A stretch of DNA of 64,000 bases, from the NCBI RefSeq assembly GCF_023276375.1, contig NZ_JALLPK010000004.1, positions 248,001 through 312,000 on the forward strand, in the 5' to 3' direction. The DNA is from Halocatena marina. GTDB taxonomy: Archaea; Halobacteriota; Halobacteria; Halobacteriales; Haloarculaceae. The notes below the pieces were generated by a model, which worked only from the letters and a program-made list of their open reading frames with translations, was not told where the DNA came from and did no database searches. The position numbers and the translations under genes were made by a program. Shown here piece after piece: positions 36,300 to 44,414 of the stretch (position 1 is the first letter of the stretch; each line of letters starts with the position of its first letter).

Positions 36300-36893
36300 A
36301 CTGTTAGATTAAGATTGGAGGTCTCTAAATGTTCTGAGTTCCCGTTCCGCACTGCAGAACGAATTAGTCACATTTCTGTCTCTCGGAGCAACTCAAATCG
36401 TAGTATCAATACATCTCTCTGGCTAAGGGATCTGTAGTTTAGTGATACCCACAATTCGATGTTCCTTAGAGCAGAATTTAGAAATAAGCCACGCTGATCT
36501 CATCGTACGAACGGACATGAGTGGCCAAAGAATTCTTGTCTAAATCCTATCGTTGAATACAAACATGAGCTTTACCAATGATGAGACTCAATCAGAGCCA
36601 TGGTTTGGGACACACCCACACGAATTACAAACCCATAATTTAGATTTCTGTTTAATTATGCATCTTCACATACCGAATATTGGTACCGCATCGGCGCATA
36701 ATACAAGGTTCAGGTGATAATCCTATCTCAGAACTCCTCGATCTGTTTCTGTGTTATTGAGCACGAGAACAATTTGTGGCTATCGAAGCAGTGCAATCAT
36801 CTAGATAAGATCTCATATCACGAATGAAGGTAGTTTGTACATGGTCAGATCTGATAGTTTTCACCGCTACCAACATATGATGGTTATATAACA
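36300..36893. other. Spacer, mostly featureless
   Basis: About 590 bp between rdfA and the small HTH gene. Apart from dyad copy 9 I see no gene or repeat. Confidence 0.55.
36344..36360. promoter_or_regulatory. GTTCC-N7-AGAAC dyad, copy 9 (rdfA promoter)
   Basis: GTTCCGCACTGCAGAAC has one arm mismatch and a 7-nt spacer. It lies immediately upstream of the TATA-like region of the rdfA-type gene, 45 nt before its start. Confidence 0.5.
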
Positions 36894-37172
36894 TTAATCG
36901 TCAAGAGGTTTCGCGGTGAGAATTCTCTTTCTCGCGTCTGAGAGACATACTCGTTCTTCAATCAGATTATTGTCTCGAAGACGTTGGACGGCGAATCGAG
37001 TCGTCTGATGTGGGAGAAGCGATTCGTTGGATATCTCTTTTAATGTACGCGCTTCCTTGTCCTCTAGCACTTTGTAAACTAGTTTTGTGCTCGGGGGTAA
37101 TTTCTTGAGTCGGGCTTTCCTTGATATCTGTGCACTCTCCTCTGACTGTTCTTCTGATTCAGTCCCAGCCAT
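36894..37172 (-). CDS. Small winged-HTH (MarR-like) regulator
   Basis: 92-residue basic protein. A single winged helix-turn-helix fills residues 25-88: PPSTKLVYKVLEDKEARTLKEIS, then the recognition part LLPHQTTRFAVQRLRDNNLIEERV and a wing ending in KRILTAKPL. No ligand domain. Such stand-alone HTH proteins are common in haloarchaea. It sits upstream of, but divergent from, the glycine cleavage operon, so it may regulate itself or that operon. Confidence 0.75.
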   Translation of the reverse strand: MAGTESEEQSEESAQISRKARLKKLPPSTKLVYKVLEDKEARTLKEISNESLLPHQTTRFAVQRLRDNNLIEERVCLSDARKRILTAKPLDD

Positions 37173-37580
37173 CTATGTTAAAGATGGGAAATATTGTACT
37201 TAATATTTTCCTTGTCAAATAGAGATGCTCCATTCACGAGGTTAAACTAATTTTTAAACATCTATAATATATTTATCTACTCATAAGAAAAGTTATAGAT
37301 AACAAACAGTATTCTGAGTGACTTATAGCTGACAAGGAAATCGTTTCGACCTCTGACATCGAACGTATTTGGAATCACTGCGACGACAGAACTGTTGTTA
37401 GAAATGGGTGTGTCGATTTCATCACGTAATGTCTATAGTAAGAGCACATACGGTGAATTGGGAAGACTGTTGAGACCTCCACATTGATTTCTCGCCTCAA
37501 CTATTGTTGATGCAGTAGATCCCAGTCGTCATCAACTTTATCTGGAAATCTTTTTAATGGATGGTTGAAAAATATTGCCT
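37173..37580. promoter_or_regulatory. Divergent spacer before the glycine cleavage operon
   Basis: About 400 bp, AT-rich. A TATA-like CTTTTTAATGG near 37549-37558 is at the right distance for a leaderless gcvT transcript starting at the GTG at 37581. I looked for a glycine riboswitch and see no convincing one. Confidence 0.45.
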
Positions 37581-38672
37581 GTGTCATCATTGAAGACACC
37601 TCTTTACGACAATCACCGAGAGGCAGGTGCAGGCTTCACGATGTTCAATGGATGGGAGATGCCCGTCAAGTTCGATTCCATCACAACTGAACACACCGCT
37701 GTCCGAGACTCTGTTGGACGGTTCGATGTGAGTCACATGGGTGAAATACTCGTTCGCGGACCAGACGCTGCCGCTTTCCTACATTGTCTGACGCCAAACG
37801 ATGTAACCAGTCTCGCTCCTGGGGAAGGCCAGTACTCGTGTTTCCTTCGGAATGACGGTGTGATAATCGATGATACGGTTCTGTATCATCTGCCGACAGG
37901 AGCGTTTCTGTTTGTTCCAAATGCAGGAAACGATCGTCAAATAGAACAACACTGCCGCGACTATGCACGCGAATGGGGATACGATATCCAGATAGACAAT
38001 CTTACTGAGTCGCGGGCAATGATCGCGGTGCAGGGACCTGACGCTATTCCAAGCGTGGAGGAGCTTGCAGATTGCAGTTTCGAGAATCTTTCTCGTTTCG
38101 GAATTGAGGCCATTACTCTTTCCGGTAATGATTGTCTCGTTGCAAAGTCGGGTTATACTGGAGAGGATGGGGTTGAAATCATCCTCCCTACTGACGCAGC
38201 TGATGCAGTGTGGTCGTCGCTGGCTCCGGTGCAATCATGCGGGTTAGGAGCACGTGATACCCTCCGATTGGAAGCAGGGTTATTACTCTCCGGCCAAGAC
38301 TTCCATCCAGTAGAGAATCCACGAACTCCTCTCGAAGCAAATATTTCCTTCGTGATCGACTGGTCGAAGGAATACTTCATCGGAAAAGATGCGCTCAAGA
38401 AGCAGGCTGAAATTTCCGGTGGACAAACCCTTGTTGGACTTGCCGTTGAAGGCCGTGGTATTGCACGGAATGGATACAAGGTTCTTTCTGACGATGGCAT
38501 AGTCGGTGAGGTAACAAGCGGTACACAGAGCCTCACGTTCGAAGATGCAATTGCCCTTGCGTACATCGATGTCGACTACTCAGCGGAAGGTACGGAACTT
38601 CAAGTCCGTATCCGTAATCGAGAAATCGACGTTCGCGTTGTCAATCACCGATTTTTAGCGACTAGGGAGTAA
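37581..38672 (+). CDS. gcvT: Glycine cleavage system T protein (aminomethyltransferase)
   Basis: Tetrahydrofolate-dependent aminomethyltransferase, T protein of the glycine cleavage complex. About 363 residues. Seen in order: SSLKTPLYDNHREAGAGFTMFNGWEMPV at the N-terminus, the DVSHMGEILVRGPDA motif, LTPNDV, VQGPDAIP, GYTGEDGVEI and the C-terminal beta-barrel with LVGLAVEGRG. The start is taken as GTG (MSSLKTP); TTG two codons upstream is possible. It is the first gene of a gcvT-H-PA-PB operon with 9 bp to gcvH. In this island it would dispose of glycine set free from peptides. Confidence 0.92.
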   Translation: MSSLKTPLYDNHREAGAGFTMFNGWEMPVKFDSITTEHTAVRDSVGRFDVSHMGEILVRGPDAAAFLHCLTPNDVTSLAPGEGQYSCFLRNDGVIIDDTVLYHLPTGAFLFVPNAGNDRQIEQHCRDYAREWGYDIQIDNLTESRAMIAVQGPDAIPSVEELADCSFENLSRFGIEAITLSGNDCLVAKSGYTGEDGVEIILPTDAADAVWSSLAPVQSCGLGARDTLRLEAGLLLSGQDFHPVENPRTPLEANISFVIDWSKEYFIGKDALKKQAEISGGQTLVGLAVEGRGIARNGYKVLSDDGIVGEVTSGTQSLTFEDAIALAYIDVDYSAEGTELQVRIRNREIDVRVVNHRFLATRE

Positions 38673-38681
38673 CACAGAACG

Positions 38682-39065
38682 ATGAAATTCGATATCAAAA
38701 CGGATCGGTTATACACAGAATCGCACGAATGGATACATCAGGAAGACTCAAATGTCACAGTTGGTATCACAGATTTCGCACAAGATGAACTTGGTGACAT
38801 CGTCTTTCTAGAACTACCAGAGCTGGGTGTTACGGTTGACGATGGGGAAGCGTTCGCCGTAATTGAAAGTATTAAAGCCGTATCCGATATCTACGCACCT
38901 GTAACTGGAACCGTCACTGCAGTGAACGACATGATCCAAGACACACCAGAGATAGTCAATTCAGATCCTTACGAACAAGGGTGGCTTATCTCACTCGACA
39001 TCGATGGTGATGTTGATCAGGACGAATTCCTCTCTCCTGATGATCACAGAGAGAAGATCAAATGA
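38682..39065 (+). CDS. gcvH: Glycine cleavage system H protein
   Basis: 127-residue lipoyl carrier protein that shuttles the aminomethyl group between P, T and L proteins. The lipoylation motif is AVIESIKAVSDIYAPVTG, with the modified Lys near residue 64. The N-terminal YTESHEWIH and the later NSDPYEQGWLI are standard for the family. The stop codon overlaps nothing, but the P-protein subunit 1 gene starts one base later. No lipoate ligase or L protein gene is in the window. Confidence 0.93.
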   Translation: MKFDIKTDRLYTESHEWIHQEDSNVTVGITDFAQDELGDIVFLELPELGVTVDDGEAFAVIESIKAVSDIYAPVTGTVTAVNDMIQDTPEIVNSDPYEQGWLISLDIDGDVDQDEFLSPDDHREKIK

Positions 39066-39066
39066 T

Positions 39067-40419
39067 ATGAAAGATGAAAATCATATGACAAACGGTTGTT
39101 CTGGAACACCGTATGCCCCACACGACGAGTCAGATGTTAAGGCAATGCTCGATGCCATTGGAGCGAGATCTGTTGAAGAACTGTTTGACATCCCGGGATC
39201 GGTCACATTCGACGGTGAGTTCGGAATCGAATCTCATTCTGAGCAGGAAGTTCGAAAGGACGTACGACAACGATTGTCGAACAACGACAATCTCATCGAA
39301 TTCCTCGGCCGGAATCATTACAACCACTACGTTCCCGCAATCGTTGATGATGTTTCCAGTCGATCCGAGTTCTTGACATCATATACTCAGTATCAGCCTG
39401 AAGTCACACAGGGTTTCCTTCAGGCACTTTTCGAGTACCAATCGATAATTGTGGAGCTAACGGGACTTGATGTGGCCAACTGCTCGATGTATGACGCTGC
39501 GACAGCGCTCGGCGAAGCTGCAACACTGGCCGCTCGTACCCGTCAGGTAGATGGGAACCGTGTCCTCGTTCCGGAGTCGCTTACGGAAAAGCGACATCGC
39601 GTACTTACGAGCTATATTCAGGGAACAGACCTGGTCGTCGAAACGTATCCATCTACCGATGGAAACGCTGACCTTGACGCACTCACAGACGCTCTCTCTG
39701 CTGATGTTACGATGGTGTATGCTGAAAGTCCAACAAGCCGTGGCACCATCGAAGAGCACCTCTCTACTATCGGTACTCATACACATGACGTTGACGCGCT
39801 GTTTGTATTCGGGTCTGACCTCATTGCACTTGCACTACTCGAAGAACCCGCAAATTTCGGTGCCGACGTCGTCGTCGGTGATGCAGGTGTACTCGGCCTT
39901 CCGGCCAGCTTTGGGACTGGTCTCGGGTTGTTTGCCGCTGATGAATTGCTTTTGCGTCAGATTCCGGGGAGGCTGGTCGGTGCTGCAACGGACTCTGATG
40001 GAGTTCGTTCGTATACTCTCACACTACAAACCCGAGAACAGCATATCCGTCGAGAGCGTGCAACATCGAATATCTGTACGAATCAGGCGTGGCTTGCACT
40101 GAGGACTGCAGTACATGTCGCAGCTCTTGGAACTCACGGAATGGCCGAGCTCGCACAATCATGTGTGACTGCTCCAAGGGCTGTGGCCGCTCGTCTCGAT
40201 GCTATCGATGGTATTCGTGCACCAGTCCATGCCCGCCATCATTTCAGAGAGTTCGTAGCAGAAGTTGATCGTCCTGCTGATACCGTCGTTGCGGAGCTCA
40301 TTGATCATGGCATTGTGGTTGAAGCAGTCGGTGAAAATGAAATTCAGATTGCCATCACGGAAACGAACATGGACAAGACAGACGAGTTAGTCGCGGCTGT
40401 CACAGAGGTGATGACGTGA
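39067..40419 (+). CDS. gcvPA: Glycine dehydrogenase (decarboxylating) subunit 1
   Basis: Subunit 1 of the two-part P protein; with subunit 2 it forms the PLP-dependent glycine decarboxylase. About 450 residues. The family landmarks YTPYQPE-like (YTQYQPEVTQGFLQALFEYQ), ELTGLDVANCSMYDAATALGEAA and a C-terminal FREFVAEVD are visible. I start it at MKDENHMTNG (39067), one base after the gcvH stop; an upstream in-frame Met would overlap gcvH. It overlaps the subunit 2 gene by 4 bp. Confidence 0.92.
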   Translation: MKDENHMTNGCSGTPYAPHDESDVKAMLDAIGARSVEELFDIPGSVTFDGEFGIESHSEQEVRKDVRQRLSNNDNLIEFLGRNHYNHYVPAIVDDVSSRSEFLTSYTQYQPEVTQGFLQALFEYQSIIVELTGLDVANCSMYDAATALGEAATLAARTRQVDGNRVLVPESLTEKRHRVLTSYIQGTDLVVETYPSTDGNADLDALTDALSADVTMVYAESPTSRGTIEEHLSTIGTHTHDVDALFVFGSDLIALALLEEPANFGADVVVGDAGVLGLPASFGTGLGLFAADELLLRQIPGRLVGAATDSDGVRSYTLTLQTREQHIRRERATSNICTNQAWLALRTAVHVAALGTHGMAELAQSCVTAPRAVAARLDAIDGIRAPVHARHHFREFVAEVDRPADTVVAELIDHGIVVEAVGENEIQIAITETNMDKTDELVAAVTEVMT

Positions 40420-41831
40420 GATACACTCAGGCTCGCTGGGAGGACAATGATGGGGACGTCCGGGAGCCACTCTTGATCGAAAAAGACCGTACTCAAGTAA
40501 CGTACGACGCTTCCCCATTACCAGATGATTTGACGAGGGAGTCGTTAGTATTGCCAGATCTGTCAGAACCGGAGTTAGCACGACACTATACTCGTCTCTC
40601 ACAGATGACGTACGGTATCGACACTGGACCATACCCGCTCGGTTCGTGTACGATGAAATATAACCCCAAGTTCACGGAATTACTTGTTCAAGTCGATGAC
40701 TGTCTCGTCCATCCTAATCGTCCTGATCAAACTGTACAGGGCACCCTCGAGATAATGCACCAACTGCAAGATTATCTAGGTCGAATCGGGGGAATGGACT
40801 CTGTCACCTTACAGCCACCGGCAGGGGCATCTGGAGAGTTTGCGGGAATTCTGATTGCAAAAGCATACCATGAGCACCGGGGAGAGACACGCTCGGAGAT
40901 AGTGGTACCAGACACAGCACATGGGACGAACTTCGCTTCAGCAGCTCTGGCAGGATATGACGTGGTTGAACTGCCTTCTGGTGAGGATGGGAGAGTCAAC
41001 CTTGACGCACTAGAAACAGCTGTTAGCGATGAGACAGCGGCATTGATGTTGACGAATCCGAATACACTCGGACTCTTCGAACAGGATATCGAAAAGATTG
41101 CAGATATTGTCCACAACGTTGACGGACTATTATACTACGATGGAGCGAATCTGAACGCGCTTCTCGGACGTGCACGGCCGGGTGATATGGGCTTTGATAT
41201 CATGCATTATAATGTTCATAAGACGTTCGCCACCCCTCATGGAGGTGGTGGGCCCGGCGCTGGTCCGGTTGGAGTAAAAGATAACCTCTCAAACTTCCTT
41301 CCGACACCGCACATCAGAATGGAAAACGGCCAATACGAACGGTACGAACCAACACACTCAGTTGGAAAAATTCACGAGTTCGCTGGGAATTGGTTAGTGT
41401 TGCTGAAAGCGTATTCTTATATTGTTCGACTCGGCGACAATGGTTTGACTGACGCTAGTACCAAGGCAGTACTCAATGCCAATTACCTGGCAAGCCAGCT
41501 TAACATTGATATTCCGTACAGCCCGTTCTATCACGAATTCGTGGCCAGTGCTGGGACTAAAGATGCTGCGGACGTTGCAAAACGGATGCTTGATTACGGT
41601 GTTCACCCACCAACAACGAAGTGGCCCGAAATCGTCCCTGAGGCTTTGATGACCGAACCAACCGAAATTGAGACAAAAGCGTCTCTTGATCAGCTTGCAC
41701 TTGCGTTCAATACCGTCTGTGCCGAGAGTGCTGAGACCATTAAAGATGCTCCATCTGTCACGGCAGTCAGGAAAATAGATCAGGCCTCTGCCGCCCGTTC
41801 TCCCCGTCTGACGTGGCAGATGTTAGAGTGA
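40416..41831 (+). CDS. gcvPB: Glycine dehydrogenase (decarboxylating) subunit 2
   Basis: Subunit 2 of the P protein, carrying the PLP lysine in NVHKTFATPHGGGGPGAGPVGVK (about residue 269). Other features are YPLGSCTMKYNPK near the N-terminus, LQPPAGASGEFAGIL, DTAHGTNFASAALAGY and a C-terminal THPP-like segment (GVHPPTTKWP). 471 residues, normal. The start is GTG, overlapping the gcvPA stop. It is the last gene of the operon; a glycine-transporter-family gene follows about 210 bp later on the same strand. Confidence 0.93.
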   Translation: MRYTQARWEDNDGDVREPLLIEKDRTQVTYDASPLPDDLTRESLVLPDLSEPELARHYTRLSQMTYGIDTGPYPLGSCTMKYNPKFTELLVQVDDCLVHPNRPDQTVQGTLEIMHQLQDYLGRIGGMDSVTLQPPAGASGEFAGILIAKAYHEHRGETRSEIVVPDTAHGTNFASAALAGYDVVELPSGEDGRVNLDALETAVSDETAALMLTNPNTLGLFEQDIEKIADIVHNVDGLLYYDGANLNALLGRARPGDMGFDIMHYNVHKTFATPHGGGGPGAGPVGVKDNLSNFLPTPHIRMENGQYERYEPTHSVGKIHEFAGNWLVLLKAYSYIVRLGDNGLTDASTKAVLNANYLASQLNIDIPYSPFYHEFVASAGTKDAADVAKRMLDYGVHPPTTKWPEIVPEALMTEPTEIETKASLDQLALAFNTVCAESAETIKDAPSVTAVRKIDQASAARSPRLTWQMLE

Positions 41832-42042
41832 TAGATGCTCTAGATACTTTGATATCAATATATCTGGAATCACCGGTCGCCATTGCTTCTTCGATATTTA
41901 GTCATGAGCTCACTCACCGTCACGATCTCAACAGTCGTTGCTGATGTAGGTCTATTAAACAGGCAGTAATGCAATGAGTGGTTGCCGATTTTCGAACGAC
42001 AGATACAAGCATTATCTTTCTCTTATGTTATCGTGTCGACCG

Positions 42043-42681
42043 ATGCTTAATAATTCGATTTTCTGGACTGCGAATGCTGTCGGATTGGTTGCCTTTGCAC
42101 TTGTTGGGGCTAGTAAGGCGATCCGAGAAGGTTTCGATCCGTTCGGCGTCTCTGTTGTTGGCCTTGTGACGGCATTTGGTGGTGGGACGACGCGAGATAT
42201 TCTACTAGTACAGATACCGCTATCACTCCAAACACTCTCGAATATTGGATTCGGTATGACTGGAATTCTTATGGCTGTGTTACTGTCATTAACTCTCGAA
42301 ATTCCAGACCAGCATCCGTCTTCAATAGTTGCTGATGCGATTGGGCTTGGTGCATTTGCGACGGCAGGGGCGATCGTTGCCACCGACGTTGGTGTCTCAC
42401 CCTTTGGAGTGGTTGCTATTGCAACAATAAATGCAGCTGGTGGGGGTGCATTTGCTGATATTCTCCTTGATCGATCTCCCTTCATCCTCTTGCAAGATTT
42501 TTATGCGAGCTGCGCAGTTCTTGGGGGGTTTAGCTATTGGTTGGTTTCAATGACTATTGGTGACGGGAACTTCGCAGCCAGTAGCTGCGCTGTGGTCACA
42601 TTTGGAACGAGACTTGCAGCGATACGGTATGAATGGGAGCTTCCAAACCTCCGAGAACACTCATATAGTAAATACAATTAG
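42043..42681 (+). CDS. UPF0126/TRIC-like membrane protein (glycine transporter family)
   Basis: 212-residue membrane protein made of two repeats of three helices each. The repeat cores are ANAVGLVAFALVGASKAIREGFDPFGV...FGGGTTRDILL and DAIGLGAFATAGAIVATDVGVSPFGV...AGGGAFADILL. This duplicated pattern defines the UPF0126 family (Pfam Gly_transporter), related in fold to TRIC channels; some bacterial members import glycine. Placement right after the gcv operon supports glycine uptake. The start is chosen at MLNNSIFW; a longer frame from 41974 adds non-membrane residues. Channel function for another small solute remains possible. Confidence 0.8.
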   Translation: MLNNSIFWTANAVGLVAFALVGASKAIREGFDPFGVSVVGLVTAFGGGTTRDILLVQIPLSLQTLSNIGFGMTGILMAVLLSLTLEIPDQHPSSIVADAIGLGAFATAGAIVATDVGVSPFGVVAIATINAAGGGAFADILLDRSPFILLQDFYASCAVLGGFSYWLVSMTIGDGNFAASSCAVVTFGTRLAAIRYEWELPNLREHSYSKYN

Positions 42682-42810
42682 AATCCGGCGGGAAATTACT
42701 GCTAATAGCCAGATGTTGATCACGTCACTCAGAGGTTTCAGCTACTCGAGTATCGGTTTAGATAGTGTCCATCAACGTCGATCCACACGATAGATGGAAA
42801 ACATGCGTGA

Positions 42811-43782
42811 TCACATATCTATATTACTACCAAGATCCTGATCGAGGGCTGAGGTGTAAATGTGAGCAGCGGTAGCTGCATCGAACACTGCGCTTCCGAC
42901 ACTTTCGACAACTATTATGTCACTATCTGATGTTCTGCTTATTTCGCCTTCGAAAGCTCTACTCAGTGGGATGAGTAGATCCTTCGATAGTGAAGTTGCG
43001 GTGAGGTCGCCGATCTTTATCACCTCTCTAGGAACATCGGCAAAAACTAGATCGGCTTGGTTGAATAAATCCGATTCAAGTTCCTGCATATCCGATCGAA
43101 ACGCACCGATTCCAATAATCAATGTACCGGCTTGGATTGCATCAGTAGAGAATACTGGATCCGTGCTCGTTGTCGTCGTTATAACCACATTCGATTTTTG
43201 GACAGCCAACTCAGCCGATTCCGCTGCACTGGCTGGTATTCCAATAGATGAAAGTTTATCTACAATATCATATTTTGAATCGCTCGGAGAATAGATGGAA
43301 ACACTCTGTAGCTCACAGAGAGCATTCACTGCACGGGTTTGCCATCTAGCTTGAACCCCCGCTCCAATAACAGCTAGGTTCACAGGTTTGGTAGCCAGTT
43401 CACGAGCAGCCAGCCCACCTATACATCCCGTTCGTGCGTTTGTAATATTGTTTGCGTCCATAACCGAAACTGGCTTTCCTGTGTGCGCGTTGGCTAAGAT
43501 AAGTTGTGCGTGAAGAGTTGGCAACTTCTTTTCAGAATTTTCCTCGTGGATACTTACTAGCTTAGTTGCAAAGTAGTCTGATCCATGAATATAGGCAGGC
43601 ATCACTAATCCTGTTCCAAGCGGATCATCATCTTGAAGTCCAACTCCAACAGGATAGTGGGGACGGGCCGGACGCTCTACAGCACCTGCATCTTGTTTGA
43701 TTTGTGCATCTTCAACCTTATCTGCGATATTAGAAAGGTCGATGAGAGATTCAACGTCCTTGCCAGATAGCACAAGAACCAT
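42811..43782 (-). CDS. Ornithine cyclodeaminase/mu-crystallin family (candidate 1-pyrroline-2-carboxylate reductase)
   Basis: About 323-residue Rossmann-fold enzyme. The NAD(P)-binding motif is NLAVIGAGVQARWQTRAV (about residue 135); the substrate loop has YFATKLVSIHEENSEKKLPTLHAQLILANAHTGKPVSVMDAN, and NARTGCIGGLAAREL is typical. Members include ornithine cyclodeaminase, alanine dehydrogenase and 1-pyrroline-2-carboxylate reductase. The last would turn the product of trans-3-hydroxyproline dehydratase (gene at 19166) into L-proline, the reading I prefer because of context. Sequence alone does not settle it. An alternative start with VVM lies three codons upstream (43791). Confidence 0.8.
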   Translation of the reverse strand: MVLVLSGKDVESLIDLSNIADKVEDAQIKQDAGAVERPARPHYPVGVGLQDDDPLGTGLVMPAYIHGSDYFATKLVSIHEENSEKKLPTLHAQLILANAHTGKPVSVMDANNITNARTGCIGGLAARELATKPVNLAVIGAGVQARWQTRAVNALCELQSVSIYSPSDSKYDIVDKLSSIGIPASAAESAELAVQKSNVVITTTTSTDPVFSTDAIQAGTLIIGIGAFRSDMQELESDLFNQADLVFADVPREVIKIGDLTATSLSKDLLIPLSRAFEGEISRTSDSDIIVVESVGSAVFDAATAAHIYTSALDQDLGSNIDM

Positions 43783-43791
43783 GACTACCAT

Positions 43792-44261
43792 GTTGTCTCT
43801 ACTTCTCTTATGCTTTACTCCACCTATAGTAACAAAAGTTATATAGTTATAACAAATTACATTTCCAAAGTCATATAATCTTGGAAGATGGGATTGACGT
43901 GCGCCTTCTATCCCCTATATTTATCTGTGAAAAACTATGCCTAGTGGTTTTGTTTTCTTGTCGCTCAGAAACCTTTGCTACGTCCCACTTCTTATTCTGA
44001 GTCTTAAACTACGAGACGTGAGCCTAACCAGGACCCGCTAGTGTAAAAATAAGACACCAACAGAAGCCGAACTCCGAAATCATGAACTTCCCACAGGCAG
44101 ATTTGATATAGTGATATATGATTTATAGTCTTGATTCCAGTCGCCACAGCACCCAGTCTCTTCAAAATCGGTCGAATTTGCGGAATCTCCATTCACTTCG
44201 TTTTAGCGCAGTAAACAACAGTGGATTTACGGGCTCCCCCGCTGTTGGTGAATCATAGAGC
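43792..44261. other. Spacer at the boundary of two composition zones
   Basis: About 470 bp without a recognised gene. A TATA-like GTTATATAGTTATAAC near 43838-43853 probably serves the reductase gene on the minus strand. A hairpin (44216-44247) precedes the small ORF and integrase. No tRNA gene is seen here. Confidence 0.5.
44216..44247. repeat. Hairpin upstream of the integrase unit
   Basis: Arms CAACAGTGG (44216-44224) and CCGCTGTTG (44239-44247) pair with one mismatch around a 14-nt loop. It is 14 bp before the small ORF, so it may be a promoter-proximal operator or a recombination core site. Confidence 0.45.
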
Positions 44262-44414
44262 ATGGTTCCAGACGAGACCGACGCTACCGGACGGACAAAC
44301 GGCTACGATCCGTTCCCCGAACCCACGAGCGCAGAGACTGAGTCTGAGCACTGCATCTTTCCTGATACAACCGATCTAGTGGCGTGGTTCAGCGAAACAA
44401 TAGAGACAGAGTAA
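44262..44414 (+). CDS. Small acidic protein overlapping the integrase start
   Basis: 50-residue ORF beginning MVPDETDATGRTNGYDPF and ending LVAWFSETIETE. It is very acidic with no membrane segment. Its TAA stop shares one base with the integrase ATG (TAATG), a layout typical of translational coupling, which argues for a real gene despite its size. GC-rich third positions match the integrase. Function unknown; possible accessory or excision factor, or a coupling leader. Confidence 0.6.
   Translation: MVPDETDATGRTNGYDPFPEPTSAETESEHCIFPDTTDLVAWFSETIETE

Noticed and set aside
37173..37580. Glycine riboswitch upstream of gcvT
   Set aside because: No conserved aptamer-like structure seen, and the TATA spacing suggests a leaderless transcript without a 5' leader.
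43792..44413. tRNA gene as an integrase attachment site
   Set aside because: I looked for cloverleaf arms and a TTCGAATC-like T-loop near the integrase and found none.
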